DNA from: Sphingomonas sp.
Lineage (GTDB): Bacteria; Pseudomonadota; Alphaproteobacteria; Sphingomonadales; Sphingomonadaceae
DNA length: 64,000 nucleotides
Reading direction: 5' to 3'
NCBI RefSeq assembly: GCF_026460985.1
Contig: NZ_JAPKNM010000071.1
Coordinates: forward strand, 1-64,000
The notes beneath the pieces are model-generated. The model searched no databases. It saw nothing but the letters and a program-made list of their open reading frames with translations, and had not been told where the DNA came from. This document shows positions 1-11,134 of the stretch, in pieces; position 1 is the stretch's first letter, and each line of letters begins with the position of its first letter. The position numbers and the translations under genes are program-made.

Positions 1-485
<485 letters not shown>

Positions 486-527
486 CTATTGCCATCGCGC
501 GAGTCCCGGGCAGGGACCCGGCGGGCT

Positions 528-815
528 TCAGCCGATGATCCCGAGGATGTCGGATTCCTTCATGATGAGGAGGTCCTCACCATTGACCTTGACCTCGGTG
601 CCCGACCACTTGCCGAACAGGATGCGGTCGCCGGCCTTGACGTCGAGCGGCGTCACCTTGCCGTCCTCGGCCTTGGCGCCCGAACCGGCGGCGACGACTT
701 CGCCTTCCTGCGGCTTTTCCTTGGCGGTGTCGGGGATGATGATCCCGCCGGCGGTCTTTTCCTCGGCTTCGACGCGGCGGACGAGCACGCGGTCGTGCAA
801 CGGACGGAAGTTCAT
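528..815 (-). CDS. groES: Co-chaperonin GroES (10 kDa)
   Basis: Lid of the GroEL chamber, 95 residues, the usual family length. The start is placed at [15 protein letters not shown], where the family begins; an upstream in-frame start would add 15 unrelated residues and run into the CIRCE operator. Visible signatures are the N-terminal [11 protein letters not shown] strand, the mobile-loop region [21 protein letters not shown] and the C-terminal ESDILGIIG. It is the first gene of the groESL operon and is expected to be repressed by HrcA at the perfect CIRCE site 35 bp upstream. Confidence 0.97.
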   Translation of the reverse strand: MNFRPLHDRVLVRRVEAEEKTAGGIIIPDTAKEKPQEGEVVAAGSGAKAEDGKVTPLDVKAGDRILFGKWSGTEVKVNGEDLLIMKESDILGIIG

Positions 816-849
816 TGCGCTGCGATCCTTTGTCAGGGTTGAACAGGTT

Positions 850-876
850 TTAGCACTCATATGAGGTGAGTGCTAA
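850..876. promoter_or_regulatory. CIRCE operator (HrcA binding site), perfect
   Basis: Inverted repeat TTAGCACTC, 9-bp spacer, GAGTGCTAA, matching the CIRCE consensus at all 18 arm positions. It lies between the groES promoter and the groES start, where HrcA binding is known to block groESL transcription until heat shock. HrcA itself is not in this window. Confidence 0.97.
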
Positions 877-884
877 CGCGGCGG

Positions 885-913
885 GATATGCGAAGCGGCG
901 CCGGATTCGTCAA
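885..913 (-). promoter_or_regulatory. Probable groESL promoter
   Basis: Read on the minus strand: a -35 box TTGACG (908-913), a 17-bp spacer and a -10 box CATATC (885-890). CIRCE begins 8 bp after the -10, so the transcription start should fall inside or at the edge of the operator. The -35 is good and the -10 moderate. The rest of this gap, to 1126, holds no gene and no other clear signal. Confidence 0.65.
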
Positions 914-1126
914 CGGGCGCGGCGCAAATATTTGATGCCGCCGCCGCGGATCAACCCCGGGTTGCGGGGAGCCGTTGGATTGCCGCGCCGACGGTGGGGA
1001 AGGTCTCGTCGGTATCGGTTTCGCCGGCGCCCGCGCCGCGGCGGGAATCCACCACGGCGGCCTGCGTTGCCGGGCGGGGGGAAGGGGCGTATGATCGCGC
1101 CTGCCGGGGACATCGAGGAGCGCGTC

Positions 1127-1918
1127 ATGACTGTCGCTCGTGTCGAACCTGTGGAACGCCCCGCGGAGGCGTATGACGTCCGTACCATCACCGCCGCCGA
1201 CCTGCGCGACGCGCTTCGCCAGGGCTGGGCCGATTTCCTCGAGCATCGCGGCGACCTGATCTTCGTCGGGATCATCTATCCGATGGTGGGCTTCGCCGCG
1301 GCGGCGGTCGCGTTGCAAGGCTCGCTCGCCCATCTCTTCTTCCCGCTCGCCGCGGGCGTCGGTCTGCTCGGCCCCGCCGCCGCCGCCGGCTTCTACGAGT
1401 TGGCGCGCCGCCGCGAGCAGGGGCTCGAATCGGACTGGTCGCACTTTCTCGACGTCATCAAGCGCCCCTCGTTCGATTCGTTCATGGTCGTCGCGGGGCT
1501 GCTGCTCGTGATGTTCTTCGCCTGGCTGACCGTCGCCGCGGGACTTTATGTGGCGCTGATGGGGATCGCGCCGCCCGAGAGCCTGAGCGCGTTCGCGACT
1601 CGGCTGTTCACCACGCCCGAGGGCTGGGCGTTGATCGTGCTCGGCAACCTCGCCGGCCTGCTCTTCGCCGCGGCGGTGCTGACGGTGAGCGTGGTGGCGA
1701 TGCCGATGCTGGTCGACAAGGATGTCGACGCGCGCGTCGCGGTCCATACGTCGCGGCTGGCGGTCAACGCCAACCGGGGCGTGATGCTGCGCTGGGGCGT
1801 GATCGTCGCGGCATTGCTGGTGGTCGGATCGATCCCCTTCTTCGTGGGACTCGCGGTGGTGCTGCCGGTGCTCGGCTATGCGACCTGGCACCTCTACACC
1901 AAGCTCGTGGTGCGCTGA
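1127..1918 (+). CDS. DUF2189 family integral membrane protein
   Basis: Membrane protein of 263 residues and unknown role. The N-terminal segment VRTITAADLRDALRQGWADFLEHRGDLIFVGIIYPMVG in outline matches the DUF2189 family, in which a short cytosolic helix leads into a multi-helix membrane domain. About six hydrophobic segments are visible, including FAAAAVALQ, FMVVAGLLLVMFFAWL, LIVLGNLAGLLFAAAVL and VIVAALLVVGSIPFFVGL. The start at 1127 has GAGGAG six bases upstream; an earlier in-frame start would add an arginine-rich tail without family support. It is divergent from groESL and 108 bp upstream of sppA. Function is unknown; a link to membrane stress is only suggested by the neighbours. Confidence 0.8.
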   Translation: MTVARVEPVERPAEAYDVRTITAADLRDALRQGWADFLEHRGDLIFVGIIYPMVGFAAAAVALQGSLAHLFFPLAAGVGLLGPAAAAGFYELARRREQGLESDWSHFLDVIKRPSFDSFMVVAGLLLVMFFAWLTVAAGLYVALMGIAPPESLSAFATRLFTTPEGWALIVLGNLAGLLFAAAVLTVSVVAMPMLVDKDVDARVAVHTSRLAVNANRGVMLRWGVIVAALLVVGSIPFFVGLAVVLPVLGYATWHLYTKLVVR

Positions 1919-2026
1919 TCCGCGCCGCGCCGGGCGCCCTGCCTGTATTGGATGAATAATACACGGGCCGTTTACTCGCTCCCTGCCATCCGGTAGCAGG
2001 AGAGCGCAATTGATGGAGCGGCAGAC

Positions 2027-3919
2027 GTGAAGCTGGTTCGGGGCGCCTGGAAGATACTCGTCGGGATCAAGGATTTTCTCGTCCTCGTCCTGATGCTCCT
2101 GTTCTTCGCGGGCCTGTTCGCGGTGCTTTCCTACAAGCCCAACAAGGCGGCGGTGAGCGACGGCGCATTGGTGGTGGCGCTGGACGGGACGCTTGTCGAG
2201 CAGCCCGAGGAGGCCGATCCCTTCGCGCGGCTCAGCGGCGGCGAGGTGACCAAGCAGCATCGCCTGCGCGACGTGCTGCGCGCGCTCGACACGGCGCGGA
2301 CCGACGGGCGGGTCAAGGCGGTGGTGCTCGATCTCGATCGCTTCATGGGCGGCTATCCGGCGGCGATTTCCGAGGTCGCCGATGCCGTGGGCCGGGTGCG
2401 CGCGAGCGGCAAGCAGGTGCTGGCCTATGCGACCGGCTATAGCGACGACAGCTATGCGCTCGCCGCCAATGCCAGCGAGATCTGGGTCAATCCGCTGGGC
2501 GGGACGCTCTTCGCGGGGCCGGGCGGCACGCAGCTCTATTACAAGGGGCTGATGGACAAGCTCGGCGTCAACGCGCACGTCTACAAGGTCGGCAAGTTCA
2601 AGTCGGCGGTCGAGCCCTATATCCGCACCGACATGTCGCCCGAGGCGCGCGAGGCCAATGACGCGCTGTACGGCGCGCTCTTCGCGCAGTGGCGCGAGGG
2701 CGTGGCCAAGGCGCGGCCCAAGGCGCGGATCGCCGACTATCTCGCCAAGCCCGACGAAGTCGTGGCCAGCGCCCGGGGCGACATCGCCGCCGCGAACCTT
2801 TCCTACGGGCTGGTCGACAAGGTCGGCGACCGGCTCGCCTTCGGCAGGCGCGTCGCGGAGATCGTCGGCGCGCCGGGCGGCAAGCCCGCGGGCAGCTTCA
2901 AGTCGATCAAGCTCGGCGACTGGATCGCCGCCAACCCAGCGCCGACGGGGGGCGATTCGATCGGGGTGATCACCGTCGCGGGCGAGATCGTCGACGGCAA
3001 GGCCGGGGCGGGGAGCGCGGGCGGCGACACGGTGAGCGGGCTGCTGCTCAAGGGGCTCGCCGAGAAGAAGTTGAAGGCTTTGGTGGTGCGCGTCGATTCG
3101 CCGGGCGGATCGGCGATGGCGTCCGAGCAGATCCGCCAGGCGGTGCTCCAGGCCAAGGCGCAGGGGCTGCCGGTGGTGGTCTCGATGGGCAGCCTGGCGG
3201 CGAGCGGCGGCTATTGGGTGTCGACCGCGGGCGACGCGATCTTCGCCGAGCCGAGCACGATCACCGGGTCGATCGGCATCTTCGGAGTGCTGCCCTCGTT
3301 CGAGAACAGCCTCGCCAAGATCGGTGTGACCAGCGACGGGGTGCGGACCACGCCGCTCTCCGGCCAGCCCGACGTCTTCGGCGGGATCAACCCGGTCACC
3401 GACCGGATCCTGCAGGCGGCGATCGAGAGCGGCTATGCGCGCTTCATCGGGCTCGTCGCCCAGTCGCGGAAGCTGACGCCGCAGCGCGTCGACGAGATCG
3501 GGCAGGGCCGGGTCTGGGTCGGCGGAGTGGCGCACCAGCTGAAGCTGGTCGACCGGTTCGGCGGGATCGACGCGGCGGTCGCCGAGGCGGCGCGGCGGGC
3601 GAAGCTCGATCCCGCGAAGGTGCACGCCGTCTATCTCGAGAAGCAGCCGAGCGGATGGATGCAGTTCCTCGCCTCGCTGGCGGGCGGGGACGATGACGAC
3701 GAGGAATGGGCGGACCAGCCCGCGGGCACCGACCTGTACGGCCGCATCGCCGCCGAGCGCCGCGCTTTGCTCGGCCAGGCGCTGGGCGACGCGCGGCGGC
3801 TGGCGCTGGGCGGTTCGGTGCAGGCGCGCTGCCTCGAATGCATGGCGCTGGCCCCGCCCAACACCCGCACGGAGGACCGCAAGTTGATCGACCTGTTGCT
3901 CGCGAGGATCGGCCTGTGA
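2027..3919 (+). CDS. sppA: Signal peptide peptidase SppA (67K type)
   Basis: Inner-membrane serine protease that degrades signal peptides left after secretion. It has 630 residues, as expected for the duplicated long form. An N-terminal anchor (about residues 18-36, FLVLVLMLLFFAGLFAVLS) precedes two Clp-like S49 domains. The Ser/Lys dyad is visible: Lys192 in YKVGKFKSAVEPY of the first domain and Ser393 in SLAASGGYW of the second. The C-terminus carries an acidic patch (GGDDDDEEW) and three cysteines near CLECMALAPP that are not part of the catalytic core. The stop overlaps the GTG start of the next gene by four bases, so the two are probably translated together. Confidence 0.94.
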   Translation: MKLVRGAWKILVGIKDFLVLVLMLLFFAGLFAVLSYKPNKAAVSDGALVVALDGTLVEQPEEADPFARLSGGEVTKQHRLRDVLRALDTARTDGRVKAVVLDLDRFMGGYPAAISEVADAVGRVRASGKQVLAYATGYSDDSYALAANASEIWVNPLGGTLFAGPGGTQLYYKGLMDKLGVNAHVYKVGKFKSAVEPYIRTDMSPEAREANDALYGALFAQWREGVAKARPKARIADYLAKPDEVVASARGDIAAANLSYGLVDKVGDRLAFGRRVAEIVGAPGGKPAGSFKSIKLGDWIAANPAPTGGDSIGVITVAGEIVDGKAGAGSAGGDTVSGLLLKGLAEKKLKALVVRVDSPGGSAMASEQIRQAVLQAKAQGLPVVVSMGSLAASGGYWVSTAGDAIFAEPSTITGSIGIFGVLPSFENSLAKIGVTSDGVRTTPLSGQPDVFGGINPVTDRILQAAIESGYARFIGLVAQSRKLTPQRVDEIGQGRVWVGGVAHQLKLVDRFGGIDAAVAEAARRAKLDPAKVHAVYLEKQPSGWMQFLASLAGGDDDDEEWADQPAGTDLYGRIAAERRALLGQALGDARRLALGGSVQARCLECMALAPPNTRTEDRKLIDLLLARIGL

Positions 3920-4473
3920 TCGCGATCCGCGCCGCAGAGCCCGCCGACGCCGCCGCGATCGCCGCGATCTATGCGCCGCACGTGCTGACCGGCACCGCCT
4001 CGTTCGAGATCGACCCGCCCGACGCGCGGGCGATGCGCGCGCGGATGGCGGCGAGCGAGGGGCTCTATCCGTGGATGGTCGCGACCAACGGCGAAGAGGG
4101 CGGAGTGATCGGCTATGCCTATGCCGGCAAGTTCCGCGACCGGCCCGCCTATCGCTACGTCTGCGAGACCTCGATCTATCTGACCGACGCGTCGAGCGGC
4201 TCGGGGGTGGGGCGGCTGCTCTACGCCGCTTTGGTCACCACGCTGCGTGCGCAGGGCTTCGTCCATGCGATAGGCGCGATCACCTTGCCCAACGATCGCT
4301 CGATCAAGCTGCACGAGGCGGTGGGGTTCCGCCGAACGGGCGTCTACCGCGAGGTGGGCTTCAAGCACGGCCAGTGGATCGACGTCGGCTTCTGGCAATG
4401 CCAGCTCAACGAGCCGGCCGTGCCGCCGGTGGAGCCGAGGAAGTTCAGCGACGTGGGGGTCGTGCGGCCTTAG
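3916..4473 (+). CDS. GNAT N-acetyltransferase, phosphinothricin-acetyltransferase-like
   Basis: Small acetyl-CoA-dependent N-acetyltransferase of 185 residues. The sequence IRAAEPADAAAIAAIYAPHV opens as PAT/Bar-type enzymes do. Later segments SIYLTDASSGSGVGRLLYAAL (acetyl-CoA binding loop) and GFRRTGVYREVGFKHGQWIDVGFWQ are typical of this subfamily. The start is a GTG that shares its last two bases with the sppA stop (GTGA overlap); an upstream start would overlap sppA by 70 codons. The substrate cannot be read from sequence; relatives act on phosphinothricin, methionine sulfone or other amino acids. Coupling to sppA looks positional rather than functional. Confidence 0.85.
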   Translation: MIAIRAAEPADAAAIAAIYAPHVLTGTASFEIDPPDARAMRARMAASEGLYPWMVATNGEEGGVIGYAYAGKFRDRPAYRYVCETSIYLTDASSGSGVGRLLYAALVTTLRAQGFVHAIGAITLPNDRSIKLHEAVGFRRTGVYREVGFKHGQWIDVGFWQCQLNEPAVPPVEPRKFSDVGVVRP

Positions 4474-4475
4474 TT

Positions 4476-4652
4476 TTTCTCACGCGGAGGCGCGGAGGCG
4501 CGAAGAGAAGAGGTTCGCGCAGAGGCGCAGAGGACGCAGAGAATTTTATTGCCGCGAAGCGGCAGAAAGTTCCCGCCCCTCCGACGCAGTGAACGACGGC
4601 CGCGCCAGGCTGTCTCTGCGCTCTCTGCGCCTCCGCGCCTCCGCGTGAAATC
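4476..4652. repeat. Palindromic intergenic repeat, purine-rich arms
   Basis: Imperfect inverted repeat filling the gap between two convergent genes. The outer arms (4482-4499 and 4631-4648) read ACGCGGAGGCGCGGAG and its complement. Further inward both arms continue with diverged copies of a CGCAGAG/CTCTGCG motif. Its composition and unit differ from the other repeats in the window. It may act as a two-way terminator structure or be a dispersed repeat. Confidence 0.75.
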
Positions 4653-4654
4653 AA

Positions 4655-5287
4655 TCAGCGCCTTCCGCGATAGGCCGGCAGGTGGATCTTCCAGACGATC
4701 GCAGCTGCCCGGAGCGCGAAGCCGGCGGCGGCGGCGATCAGGCCGGCGGCGAGCGGGGTGAGCCCGGCAAGCGCAAGCCCGACATAGACCGTGGAAGCGA
4801 GCGCGGCGGCGGTGACGTAGAGCTCGGGACGCATGAGGATCGACGGCTCGCCGACCAGCACGTCGCGGATGATGCCACCGACGCAGGCGGTCATGATGCC
4901 CATCAGCGCCGCGGGGACGGGCGGGATGCCCCAGCCGAGCGCCTTGGCCGCGCCGAACGCGGCGTAGGCGGCGAGCCCGAAGGCATCGAGCCAATCGAAC
5001 GTCCGGTCGCTCCACCAGCGCTGCGGGGTCAGCCACACCGCCACCGCGACCGCCAGGATCAAAGCCGCGACCGTCGCGTCATGGACCCAGAAGACCGGCG
5101 CGCCGATCAGCAGGTCGCGCACCGTGCCGCCGCCGACGCCGGTGATCAGCGCGAAGAAGGCCACCGTGACGAAGGTCAGCCCGCGCCGCGTCGCCGAGAG
5201 CGCGCCGGTGGCGGCGAACACGGCGATCCCGCACAGATCGAGCCAGGGGAGGATGGGACCGATATGCGCTGCGACCTGGGCTTGCAT
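4655..5287 (-). CDS. TRIC / UPF0126 family membrane protein (YicG/YadS-like)
   Basis: Membrane protein of 210 residues built from two repeats of three helices, the UPF0126 (trimeric intracellular cation channel-like) fold. Each repeat carries the family's glycine-rich loop: FFALITGVGGGTVRDLLIG in the first and MGIMTACVGGIIRDVLVGEP in the second. Both match the GGxxRDxL signature. Prokaryotic TRIC homologues form monovalent-cation channels, so a potassium or sodium permeability role is plausible but inferred. The start at 5287 is chosen because AGGAGAG precedes it; an upstream extension of 28 residues lacks hydrophobic or family sequence. It is convergent with the acetyltransferase. Confidence 0.88.
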   Translation of the reverse strand: MQAQVAAHIGPILPWLDLCGIAVFAATGALSATRRGLTFVTVAFFALITGVGGGTVRDLLIGAPVFWVHDATVAALILAVAVAVWLTPQRWWSDRTFDWLDAFGLAAYAAFGAAKALGWGIPPVPAALMGIMTACVGGIIRDVLVGEPSILMRPELYVTAAALASTVYVGLALAGLTPLAAGLIAAAAGFALRAAAIVWKIHLPAYRGRR

Positions 5288-5365
5288 GGCGGCTTTCTCT
5301 CCTGTCGGCGCGGGCAGGTCAAACGCGGGGTGGCGGCGCGCGATGCGCTGCGGCATTAGAGCGTC

Positions 5366-6034
5366 ATGCACCGGACTGAATCGCCGTTGATCGCAGTCGC
5401 CGTCTGCCTGGCGGCGCTCGCCGGCTTCGTCGACGCGCTCGCCTTCACCAGCCTGGGCGGCTTCTTCGCCTCGTTCATGAGCGGCAACTCGACCCGGCTC
5501 GGCGTCGGGCTCGGGCAGGGATTGGGCGGCGACGCGCTGACTGCCGGCGGCCTGATCCTGAGCTTCGTCAGCGGCGTGATCGTGTCGAGCGTGATCGTCC
5601 GCGCGGCGGGGGCGCGGCGCAAGGCGGCGGTGATGGCGGTGGTCACCGCGCTGCTGACGCTCGCCGCGATCGTCGCGACCGTGATGCCGGGGCCGCTGGT
5701 GCTCGTCCTGCTCGCCGCGGCGATGGGCACCGAGAACGGCGTGTTCAACCGCGACGGCGAAGTGACGATCGGGCTGACCTACATGACTGGATCGCTGGTG
5801 CGGATCGGCCAGAAGCTCGCGGGCGCGCTGATGGGGGACCAGGACCGCTGGGGCTGGATCCCCTATCTGGCTCTGTGGCTGGGCTTCGTTGCGGGTGTGG
5901 TCTCGGGCGCGGCGAGCCAGCTGCGCTGGGGCTGGGACGCGCTGTGGCTCGCCGCGCTGATCGCGGCGGTGCTGACCCTGGCGATCGCGCGGCTGACCGG
6001 GGCGACGCGGCCCCAGCCGCGCCCGGCCACCTGA
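5366..6034 (+). CDS. YoaK/DUF1275 family membrane protein
   Basis: Integral membrane protein of 222 residues. DUF1275 hallmarks are GFVDALAFTSLGGFFASFMSGNSTRLGV near the N-terminus (in outline) and AAAMGTENGVFNRDGEVTIGLTYMTGSLVRIGQKL in the second half, where the NG and TYMTG motifs are conserved. Six hydrophobic segments are visible. The family is widespread but its transport or sensing role is not established. It is divergent from the TRIC-like gene 78 bp away and ends six bases before the convergent serine hydrolase. Confidence 0.85.
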   Translation: MHRTESPLIAVAVCLAALAGFVDALAFTSLGGFFASFMSGNSTRLGVGLGQGLGGDALTAGGLILSFVSGVIVSSVIVRAAGARRKAAVMAVVTALLTLAAIVATVMPGPLVLVLLAAAMGTENGVFNRDGEVTIGLTYMTGSLVRIGQKLAGALMGDQDRWGWIPYLALWLGFVAGVVSGAASQLRWGWDALWLAALIAAVLTLAIARLTGATRPQPRPAT

Positions 6035-6040
6035 GGCGGA

Positions 6041-7375
6041 CTATTTCCGTTTCGCCGGCATGTCGCGCCCGTGCTGGTGGAGGACCAGCCCGGTCACCTT
6101 GCCACCGGCGTCGCGCGTGAAGCTCACCTGCGCGTCGGCCACCTTGAGGAAGAACTGGTCGGGCTTCTCCGCGAACAGCTCGAACGCGTCCTGGCCGGTG
6201 GCCTGCGTCGTCAGTTTGCCGCCCTCGACCTTCATGGTGACCGCGAAGGTCGGGCTCAGTTCGTAGGTGCCTTCATATTCGCGGAGCTTTGCGGCCGGCA
6301 CCGTGATCGCCCGGCGCTCGGCGGGCAGCACCACGTTGCCGCCGCGCGCGAGCGTCATCAGCGACTTGCCGAGCCGGTCCGGTGCGCCGCTGTTGAGGTT
6401 GCCGAGCACCACGACGGTCAGCTTGCGATCGGGATCATAGCCGAGCCAGGTGTTGAAGCCCTCGATCCCGCCGCCATGGTTGATCATCGTCGCGCCGTCG
6501 ACGTTGGCGACGAACAGGCCGAGGGCGTATTTGTCCTTCACCGGCGTGGTCATCGCCTTGAGCGATTCCGGCTTGAGCAGCTTTCCGCCGAACAGGCCGG
6601 CGTTCCATTTGAGCAGGTCGTGCGTCGTCGAATAGAGCGCGCCCGCACCCTGCGGGATCGTCATATCGATATAGTCGGTGTTGATCACGCCGCGCGGCGA
6701 CGGCGTATAGCCCGATGCGCGACGAGGTAGAACGGCGGCGTGACTGTCATAACCGCTGTCGGCCATGCCGAGCGGCTTGAAGATGTTGTCGGTGACGAAC
6801 GCCGCATAAGGCTGGCCGCTCGCCTTCTCGACGATCGTGGTGAGGAGGATGTAGCCGGAGTTGGAATAAGCGAACTTCTCGCCGGGCTGGAAATCGAGCG
6901 GCTTGTCGCGGAAGCGCGCGGTCAGGCTGTCGAGCGTTGCGGGAAGCGGCCGGCTCTTCGAATAATCGTCGAAACTGGTGAAGCTGGGAATGCCGCTGGT
7001 GTGGCTGAGCAGGTGGCGCACCGTCACCTTGTCCCAGGCCGCGGGGGCATCGGGCAAATAGGTCTTGATCGGCGCGTCGAGGCTGAGCTTGCCGCGCTCC
7101 TGGAGCAGCAGGATCGCGGCGGCGGTGAACTGCTTGGTGATCGACCCGAGGCGGAACTTGGTGTCGCCATCGTTCGGGATCTTCCATTCGAGGTTCGCCG
7201 AGCCATAGCCGCGGTCGAGCAGCACCTGCCCGTCGCGCGCGACCAGCACCGCGCCCATGAACTCGCCCTTGTCGGCATCGGCGGCGATCACCTGCTGCAT
7301 CCGGCCCGGATCCTGCGCCAGCGCGGGCGTGGCGGCGAGGCTGAGCGCGAGCAGGCTGACGGCGAAGCGGTGCAT
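6041..7375 (-). CDS. Secreted serine hydrolase, beta-lactamase / D-alanyl peptidase class C fold
   Basis: Periplasmic or secreted hydrolase of 444 residues. A Sec signal peptide (MHRFAVSLLALSLAATPALA, cleavage near residue 20) leads into a penicillin-binding-protein-like domain. The catalytic SxxK is S78-I-T-K81 and the second motif is Y170-S-N. HGGG in INHGGGIEGF replaces the KTG box, as is usual in esterase- and peptidase-type members. The C-terminal 100 residues resemble the extra beta domain of this family. It is more likely a peptidase or esterase than a true beta-lactamase. The start at 7375 follows GGGAGG, and an operator-like palindrome overlaps its promoter. Confidence 0.87.
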   Translation of the reverse strand: MHRFAVSLLALSLAATPALAQDPGRMQQVIAADADKGEFMGAVLVARDGQVLLDRGYGSANLEWKIPNDGDTKFRLGSITKQFTAAAILLLQERGKLSLDAPIKTYLPDAPAAWDKVTVRHLLSHTSGIPSFTSFDDYSKSRPLPATLDSLTARFRDKPLDFQPGEKFAYSNSGYILLTTIVEKASGQPYAAFVTDNIFKPLGMADSGYDSHAAVLPRRASGYTPSPRGVINTDYIDMTIPQGAGALYSTTHDLLKWNAGLFGGKLLKPESLKAMTTPVKDKYALGLFVANVDGATMINHGGGIEGFNTWLGYDPDRKLTVVVLGNLNSGAPDRLGKSLMTLARGGNVVLPAERRAITVPAAKLREYEGTYELSPTFAVTMKVEGGKLTTQATGQDAFELFAEKPDQFFLKVADAQVSFTRDAGGKVTGLVLHQHGRDMPAKRK

Positions 7376-7394
7376 GTGATCCCTCCCACTATGT

Positions 7395-7414
7395 GTGTTA
7401 TGTTAGTATAACAC
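7395..7414 (-). promoter_or_regulatory. Operator-like palindrome overlapping a -10 box
   Basis: Perfect 7-bp inverted repeat GTGTTAT, 6-bp loop, ATAACAC, 20 bases upstream of the serine hydrolase start. Read on the minus strand it contains TATACT, a good -10 hexamer, so a bound repressor would cover the promoter. The AT-rich palindrome stands out in this GC-rich region. No regulator gene is adjacent, so the cognate protein is unknown. Confidence 0.5.
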
Positions 7415-7440
7415 TCGGGAGATGATCGCAAGTCCAGCCG

Positions 7441-7898
7441 CTACCAGCCGAACCTGTCCAGCATAGCGCGGGCCTCTTCCGGCTTCATCCGCGATATCAG
7501 CACGCGCATCGTCGCGCCGCCCTGCATCGTGCCGTCGCGCCAATAGGCCCAGTCGATGACCTGGCCGTCGCGGACCGTGACCTGCTGGCCCTTGGCGAAG
7601 CGCGGGTCGCGCGGGGCGTTGGCGAGGCGGGCGATGCTGACATCGCCCTGGTGCGAGACGATCTCGGCCCAGGCGAACTCGGCCGGGGCCTCTGGGATCA
7701 GGTCGAACTTGATCAGGAAGCCGCCTTCGCCGGGCGAGGGCGCGGTGGCGTGGCCGAAGAAGACCGGCAACCCCGCGCGCGCCTTGGCGACCGCGGCGCG
7801 CATCTCGGGATCGTTCTCGGCGACGCCGATCGTGGCGTCCTGGGCGGGCGCCGGCAGCGGCGCGGCGAGCAACAGCAGCGCCGCGCCGAGCCTGACCA

Positions 7899-7899
<1 letters not shown>
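7441..7899 (-). CDS. DUF2314 family secreted protein
   Basis: Protein of 152 residues with a signal peptide (MVRLGAALLLLAAPLPAPAQ). The mature part holds the DUF2314 (YegJ-like) pattern: DPEMRAAVAKARAGLPVFF, then a beta-rich core with WAEIVSHQGDVSIARLANAPRD in outline and the ending RDGTMQGGATMRVLISRMKPEEA. Function is unknown; family members are periplasmic or lipoprotein-like. Its ATG overlaps the TGA stop of lpdA by one base (TGATG), so it is probably translated from the tail of the lpdA message. A TTG one codon earlier is possible but less likely. Confidence 0.82.
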
Positions 7900-9293
<1,394 letters not shown>

Positions 9294-9301
9294 GTCACAC
9301 C

Positions 9302-9661
9302 TTATCTGAGCGGCAGCACGCGAAGAGCACCGTGCTGATCGATAACAATGAATTGGTTGGAAATGTCGAGATCGCCCTCATCCAGGATTCGGAGGAACAT
9401 CGCCACAGTTTGCGCCACGCCGGTGGAGTGCGACTGCAGATAGACCACGCCCGGCGGAGCAGCGCGCTGCTCGTAGAAGATAAGGCGGCCGAAGTCACTG
9501 TCGAAGGTTAGCAAGATCGCACAGTCGGCGACAGCGCGGGCTAGGATATCGATATCATCCGCGCGGGCGGCGATGCGGGCGACATGCTCGACTTCGTGCC
9601 TGCGCTCGCATAGCGCATCGAACAAGTCGAACGGCACATTCTCATCGAGCAGGAAGCGCAC
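9302..9661 (-). CDS. DUF5615 family PIN-like protein, putative toxin
   Basis: Small protein of 119 residues with the PIN-like nuclease pattern of DUF5615: N-terminal FLLDENVPFDLFDAL (acidic D6, E7) and a central LLTFDSDFGRLIF (D54, D56). The conserved acidic residues expected for metal binding are present, so the gene looks intact. Members are usually paired with DUF433 proteins and are annotated as VapC-like toxins, though few have been tested. The start is a GTG one base after the DUF433 stop, so the two genes are co-translated. It sits eight bases upstream of lpdA, inside the TCA operon. Confidence 0.85.
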   Translation of the reverse strand: MRFLLDENVPFDLFDALCERRHEVEHVARIAARADDIDILARAVADCAILLTFDSDFGRLIFYEQRAAPPGVVYLQSHSTGVAQTVAMFLRILDEGDLDISNQFIVIDQHGALRVLPLR

Positions 9662-9662
9662 T

Positions 9663-9899
9663 TCAGGCTGCGCGAGGTTCTAGCGAATAGAGGCCGTCGG
9701 CAATGATATCGCGGGCGAAAGCATGGACGGCGCGCAGATCGGCGGCGGTCACGCGCGGATAATTGCGCAATATCTCCTCTTCCGACCAACCGGCGGCCAA
9801 CCATTCGAGCAGTATCTCAACCGTGACGCGGGTGTCGCGGATGACGGGCCGCCCGCCCATCACGCCGGGCTTGGTTTCGATATGATCGCGCCAGTCCAT
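9663..9899 (-). CDS. DUF433 family protein, putative antitoxin
   Basis: Protein of 78 residues covering one DUF433 domain: DHIETKPGVMGGRPVIRDTR, then VTVEILLEWLAAGWSEEEIL and NYPRVTAADLRAVHAFA, the expected winged-helix-like arrangement. DUF433 proteins pair with DUF5615 PIN-like proteins as antitoxin candidates. The gene starts ten bases after the sucB stop, with GGAG between them, and ends one base before its partner. It is therefore likely to be expressed with sucA-sucB. The function is inferred from family pairing, not shown. Confidence 0.85.
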   Translation of the reverse strand: MDWRDHIETKPGVMGGRPVIRDTRVTVEILLEWLAAGWSEEEILRNYPRVTAADLRAVHAFARDIIADGLYSLEPRAA

Positions 9900-9909
9900 C
9901 GCACGCTCC

Positions 9910-11121
<1,212 letters not shown>

Positions 11122-11134
11122 CTTCTCTACCTCG

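Noticed and set aside
857..3625. Long open reading frame on the minus strand opposite the DUF2189 and sppA genes
   Set aside because: It is antisense to two well-supported genes, rich in Arg/His/Asp as expected from GC-rich complement, and resembles no family.
4476..4652. The purine-rich inverted repeat considered as a CRISPR or tandem array
   Set aside because: It is a single palindrome with short imperfect internal copies, no regular spacers and no cas genes.
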